A DNA stretch of 64,000 bases from Clytia hemisphaerica (Eukaryota > Cnidaria > Hydrozoa > Leptothecata > Clytiidae). This document shows, one piece after another, positions 58,693 through 64,000 of this stretch. Under the pieces are notes generated by a model. The model was not told the origin of the DNA and did not search any database. It was given only the letters and a program-made list of their open reading frames with translations. The position numbers and the translations under genes are program-made. Numbering within the stretch: position 1 is the first letter of the stretch; each line of letters opens with the position of its first letter. The stretch is from positions 730,342 through 794,341 of the forward strand of contig CACVBU010000681.1 of NCBI GenBank assembly GCA_902728285.1, written 5' to 3'.

Positions 58693-61600
58693 AAATGCTA
58701 TTACAACATGGAGTAACCTCACAATATGCTTTTGATCAACTGCAAAAAATCATTCAAGATGAAGTTGAGAAAAATTCTCTTCAGAGAAAATTGTCTTTTT
58801 TCTCATTGCTTAAAATTATTTTAGCAAGAAATGGCAAACATGCTTTGTACTCTTGGATCAGTACCATTCTAGCTATATTAGACATTGTTTTAATCTTGCT
58901 TTATCTTCCGTTGAACGATGGCACATTACCAAGGTGAATTTCATTTTGCTTTTTTATGAGATTTGGATATCAAACTTTTATAATGCTTTATACTAGAAGC
59001 CGGTACATTGCATTTTGATTTGCAAAAGCCATCATTAAAATTAAAAAAAAGTTCAAATCGATTTAAAGTTATTAAGTGGTGTATAACTTAAAACAGGGGG
59101 GGTCCATATACAAAACAGCGGCATGTATCAATACTTTGTAGCAAATTTCCATTTTAAACACCCACCCACCCCTATAGTACAAAATGTACAAAATACTATC
59201 TAGCAAACTCCCAAAAACACCCCAACACCCCCTATATTTTACAATATACTATCCAGTACTATCCAGCAAACTCCCAAATACACCCTGACACCCCCTGTAT
59301 AATACAATATACTATCAAGCAAACTGCCAAATATACCCCAACACCCCCCTTACATAGTACAATATACTATCCATAAAACTACCAAATATACCCCTACACC
59401 CCTTCATAAAATAAAAGTTTTAAGCCAAAAGACTTGGGGGCAAGTTTTTTATTCTTCCTTTTTCGACAAAAATCTAAAATAAATCACAATTTGATTTGAT
59501 TTTGGCTTTTTAGTACACAAATACTAAGCAGAAAATCCGAAATTTGACCCTGACACCCCCTGTATAGTACACGTATACTAAACAGCAAATCAGAAATTTG
59601 ACCCTGACACCCCCATGTATAGTACACAAGTACTAAACAGCAAATTTCTTTTGAAAACACCCACCCACCCCATGATACATGCCGCTTTTTTGTACATGGA
59701 CCCCCCCCCTGCTTAAAAGAGTATGATATTATTGTTGTAGTTTGAGAAAAATTTGGGAAAAATAGCCCAAGGTTTATTTTGACGCTTTTTTAATTGCAAG
59801 AATGAAGTGAGTTAAGAGCCTCTTTAAATTGCTAAATATACGGGCCTATTTTATGAGACTTGAAATTGACTTTCTTGACGTTTAGGCAGTCTGTTTACCT
59901 GGAACTTTTTATCATTGTGGTATTGGTACTGCTCTCCTTCCTTTGTTCAATGCGAGAAGTCTATCTCCAGCAAACAGAAATTGAAAGGCTTGTTGGAGAT
60001 ATTTCCTCAACAATGGCTACTAGTAAGAACTTTTTCCTTTAATAAAGACAGGTTTTTGTAGCATACGTTAAATTGACTCAGGAGATTTTCCCTCTGAATT
60101 CTCTAAGATGTTGTTGTCCAAAAACATTGTCTACATTATAACTTTCTTCCTATTCACCAGGCTTCAATGCTAATGAATGGTCTGCAAATGATCAGTATCC
60201 TGACTTGACATTGCCAGAGTTGAATTCTGTTTCATTGGTTTGGACCATTAGAGATAGTAGACTTGTAAATTTGCCCTTCAACTTGTTGGTGGAAGGTGAT
60301 GTTGTGCTCCTTGGACCAAGTAGGAAATCTCCTGCCACCTGTAGACAAGTAAGCTGCTTTAATAATTTAGACTTATGGTTATTGAAGAAACAATCATCAT
60401 ATCCTGCGTCGCTATGAGTACAGCATTACGTAGAGTGTAGTAATTGTAAGTTTTAAAATTCTCTGTTTCTCAATATCTAACTTACATACTATGATCTGTA
60501 TATTATGTCTTCTCTTCTTCCTATTTCAGATTTGTACTAGGGACGGTGCACAGCCAGTGTTATTAGAATCTGGAGATGTTTTTATGCCCAAATTACAAAG
60601 CCCTGCTCAACAAAAAACAGTACTGACAATGCATGGACGAGAATTATTCGAAGTTGTGGAGGCTCCCTTGAAAAATATATTGATGTAAGTTTTTAATGTT
60701 ATTGAAACCAATTAAGATGACTGCAACAGTCATACTACCGAACCAAGAAAACTAAATACCAAAAGATATTAATTTCATCTGTTTCAGGTGTTATTTAGAA
60801 AGCTCAAACTCAACGAAACCCACAACTTCCAACCAGCACACGTGGCTCATCATTGACTTCATGGAAAGATATTTTATTTGGATACTACTGGTAAATAATT
60901 CTCTACTTCTTTTATTAGATATTGTCTGGCTTTGTCTACTCTTTGAAATAATTGAAAGTTATCCAAAGTTCTAATCTGCGTAATAAACATGGAAGTTTAC
61001 TTGTCCTTTATCACCGGCAATTGTCAATTTCTTTCAATGATCTCCCAGTATAAAAACTTGGAAAACCTGAGGATAATAAGAATTGTGCTCAAATGTAGCT
61101 CCATGGTGATAAGAAACTACTTTGAATTTAACTTGATATTGATTACTGGGGGAGGGAGTTTTGTTTGCCATTGGTCAAGCAAATCTATAAGCACAGCAAT
61201 GTAATTTAACATGAAACTTAAATATACATTTGCAGCTTCTCATGGTTGTAACGAATCTGGTCAGATGGCAAACCACTCATCTCACTCGCTCGCATTTGCT
61301 AGAAATATTTCTCTTACAACCAGTATGTATTTGATCTTTCTTTTTCTTCGAATTTATCTTAAAATTTCCAAGCTAAAAATCCCAAATAAAAGAACTTGGT
61401 CATTCATGACATTAAACTCTCAGAGTCCACGCTTGGCTAACAGGGGGCATGGCCCTCACTGTCGTCGACGCAAACCAAGCTTGCGCCTCACCTAGTTATA
61501 CCAGATCATAGTTGGGTCGTATTTTTATTTCATTTTTATGCAATATATTATTTCCTTTCTATTTATTTTAGTGTTACATGCTGTTACCCTTGCTTCCAAC

Positions 61601-63991
61601 AATTTACCCCCTTCTTTGGACTTTCACTGGTTTTTATGGAAGTGCAAGACTACTCACATTGTTCAAGTCCTCGACAAAGGTTTTTTTGTTAATAGATCTT
61701 TACTTACAATGAATTGGTATTTATTGTATGTTCGATTCGTCAAGAAATTATTTTTGATCAATTTAAAAATAAAATCGATGATAACTCTTTGACTTTTGGG
61801 AGACAAACGCCTTTGATAGTGATTTTGTATTAATTTGGTTTATTATTATCTTTGCAGCTTCCAGATACAAGTAATGACTCAGAAGATGTCAGAGTAAGCT
61901 TTTCACGATCCATCTTTTTATTTTCACAATGAGATATCTCTTACTCTTTCCTTGATTGATGAACTAAACAATGATGACAACAGCCTCTTACATCAAACTG
62001 ATGTGACAGATTTATTGATCATTACTACCAATAAACTCATTTTTTTTGCATTCTATTTACATCCAGCTACAACATTTACATTGTGGTGAAGTACTTGGTG
62101 TGTTTCGAGATATTGCAATGAACGCTTCGCCACACAACGTTCCCAGAACTATCAACCTTGTTCAGAGTGTTGGCTCCATCACTGTATGTCTCACAAATTG
62201 AAATTTACTTTTGATGACGTTCTAATTTCATCTGAATTGCAGGGATTTTCCCTTATTTGCAGGAAAATCAGTTTTATCCTTTTAATTCTAATATGTCTCA
62301 GGATATCTAGAAATTAAGAAATTTAAGCAAAACATTTTTAAAGCTCATTGCATCGCATAACTCATATCTAAAAATATCTTGACCACTATTGGATGTCGAA
62401 GTCTGTGCTATGATTCAAAGCAAATTAAGGGCCATTTCAAGTCGATTTTTGAATTTTAAGAGAATAATTTGTATAAAACTTTAGAATAATGTCTTTGACT
62501 AATCTAGACTAATTCCATAAAGATGGTAAAAAACGACATTATAAACGTCAAAAAAATGTCAATCTCCCCTTTTTGAAAAAAGTACTACATCCTAGTAATG
62601 GGCAATTAATTTGGGATAAGAAACAGACAAAATTCTGTTTTAAAATTTTGCGATGAAATAATATCCAAAAACATTATTTTCTGTTTGAATTTCCGTATTA
62701 CTTCGAATAAACGCCCCCTTTTTTTAAACGCCCCCTCAAATAAAAGCTTCCTTCTTTTAAACGCCTCCCCTCTAGATTGGGTGTTTGTTTGAAGCAAGTA
62801 GCCTTGAGGGAGTATTATATGGAGGATTGTGTTGAAAATCTGATAATCCTCATTTCAAAAGTATTCATTTTCTTTGTATCATTTTTTTTTCATCGCGATT
62901 GACCTATAAGTTATTTGACACATTTGATTCAATTTCCCTAACAAAAATTTACAGCAAGTTGTAAATATATGTTAATTAAAATTAGGGTCCTACCAAATAA
63001 GGTTAGAGGTTTAGGAAAAGAATCAAAAAGCTAACCGATGGACGGCGGGGGCAGAGAAATTGCCCAAAAAAGGGATGTTCCACCAGTGTAATTTTAGGAG
63101 ATTAAGGAGAGGCAAAATCATCTTTTAGAGAAGGTCTAACGATTCTTGAGGCTTTATTTTATTTCCTGTCCCTGTTGATTATGCTAGACGACCATTCAGT
63201 CATATGTTTCATGTTGACTGACCTTTCATGCTGAATATCTCTTTTCAATTGTAGACTTTTTCATGTATTGACAAAGAAGGCGTATTATGTTACCCGCAAC
63301 CCACACCGGAGAAGTTGTTTTTCTTCAAAGAACATTCAAAGGTAAAGCGATCAGAAGAGATGGACGATCTTGTTCATGTCGATTCCTTGTTGTGCGATGA
63401 AGAAGACAAAACTGAAATCCAACCCTTCAAACAGGCTCCTGAACTGCGAGGTATGAACAGCTCTATATGTTTCCTACAGTCGATTAAATCTAAGGAAGTG
63501 TGCTTCCTCTAGCAATTAAAGTTGAGCGCGAGTATTTATTGACCCTTAGATTATCAACGGCCATAATTTAACGGTGCTTAACAAGCTGCAATTTCTGCCG
63601 TTGATTTTATTCTACTTTTGACTCTACGGGAATTAACATCGGTCGGAGTTTTAAAGGTCGGGAAATGTCGACAGACACTTGAGAACGAGATGTTGAAAAT
63701 TCCAGCTAGCCATTATTTACATAAATCTATCAAAGCTTTGCTTTATTGGAAGTAGCAGTACTCTTGGTTTGAACTGACGAATCGGTGTTGGTTGTAGTTG
63801 GTGGTTCTTCTTAGTTGAGTTTTCCTTTTGAGCTTTCAAAATTGGATCTTATTTACGTTGTATTTATTTCTTAACTTTTAAGTGGAGCTTCTCCACTGTT
63901 CTTCTTTTCTTCAGATAACGCTGGTGAAAGTGAACACCACTGTGTTCTTCTCAATGACATCGAAATCATGTCTCTGTCACATAACTCAAGT
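58693..63991 (+). CDS. TMEM94: TMEM94-like P-type-ATPase-related membrane protein, first eleven exons
   Basis: TMEM94 is an ER multi-pass protein related to P-type ATPases and implicated in magnesium uptake into the ER. Exons with GT/AG and matching phase: 58693-58933, 59886-60022, 60161-60348, 60530-60684, 60788-60890, 61236-61322, 61572-61679, 61858-61893, 62067-62183, 63255-63450, 63915-63991; the gene continues past the window. About 481 residues from ATG 58695. Order: amphipathic N-terminus; TM1 (STILAILDIVLILLYLPL); TM2 (LELFIIVVLVLLSFLC); an actuator-like region with LLVEGDVVLLGPS, as in P-type pumps; TM3 (WILLLLMVVTNLV); TM4 (LPLLPTIYPLLWTF); then CIDKEGVLC where pumps have DKTGT. The degenerate motif is a family trait. 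A 36-nt exon (61858-61893) is notable. The first exon may continue upstream, because it begins at an acceptor two bases before the ATG. Confidence 0.88.
59089..59716. mobile_element. TTAA-flanked MITE in first TMEM94-like intron
   Basis: TTAA at 59089-59092 and 59713-59716. Inverted ends run from a G/C run through GTCCAT and CGGCATGTATCA. The interior is a degenerate tandem of about 60 bp (ACCCTGACACCCCCTGTATA...). piggyBac-type target. Confidence 0.7.
62184..63254. other. Long TMEM94-like intron
   Basis: Between exons 62067-62183 and 63255-63450. Holds the transposon fragment above; nothing else recognised. Confidence 0.7.
62691..62800. mobile_element. Fragment of the CTTCGAATAAACGCCC element in a TMEM94-like intron
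   Basis: CCGTATTACTTCGAATAAAC and the following AAACGCCCC repeats match the left end of the nested element at 8808. No right end recognised nearby. Confidence 0.55.
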
Positions 63992-64000
63992 GTGAGTACA

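Overview
The window is AT-rich, repeat-dense nuclear DNA from an invertebrate animal. The evidence is genes split into short exons with standard GT/AG introns, a MAP kinase kinase, an intraflagellar-transport protein, a metazoan P-type-ATPase-like membrane protein and an LBP/BPI family lipid-binding protein, all inside a dense mosaic of DNA transposons and one LINE. A marine invertebrate fits (cnidarian, or a slowly evolving bilaterian), but nothing I can read fixes the phylum. There are no operons, phage genes, CRISPR arrays or other bacterial features. Exon boundaries were worked out by hand from splice sites, reading phase and remembered family sequence, so family assignments are confident while exact 5' ends are not.

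Layout. 1-3474 (minus): five consecutive exons of an LBP/BPI-like gene that runs off the left edge; its introns hold small transposons. 3560-20150: gene-poor transposon nest, including an 8.3 kb pair of inverted arms (4960-6050 and 11985-13281) that each carry a 23-bp minisatellite, a perfect 39-bp-arm palindrome, and an assembly gap of Ns. 20960-29940 (plus): a MAP2K4 (MKK4) gene with eleven supported exons and a complete kinase domain. One intron carries a nearly intact CR1-like LINE in antisense; another carries a repeat that also occurs at 13.7 and 19.6 kb.

30600-56400: a second transposon nest. Several elements have readable target-site duplications: 7 bp at 30602-30895, 9 bp at 33097-34664, 10 bp at 33554-33773, 10 bp at 40605-41475, and 7-8 bp at 42977-44271. 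There is also a 690-bp near-perfect hairpin, a tRNA-derived SINE, interstitial telomere-like repeats, and a short chain of phase-compatible exons of an unrecognised minus-strand gene at 45702-46398. 57356-57652 (plus): an uninterrupted IFT20-like reading frame lacking both ends of the family, so probably a retrocopy or pseudogene. 58693-63991 (plus): the first eleven recognisable exons of a TMEM94-like gene that runs off the right edge.

The genes do not form a functional cluster: innate-immune lipid binding, stress-kinase signalling, cilium assembly and ER ion transport are separate jobs. The human MAP2K4, IFT20 and TMEM94 genes all lie on chromosome 17, so their neighbourhood here may reflect ancient linkage. 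The unusual material is mostly in the repeats: transposon ends built from tandem regulatory-like motifs, long hairpins, and possible captured exons.
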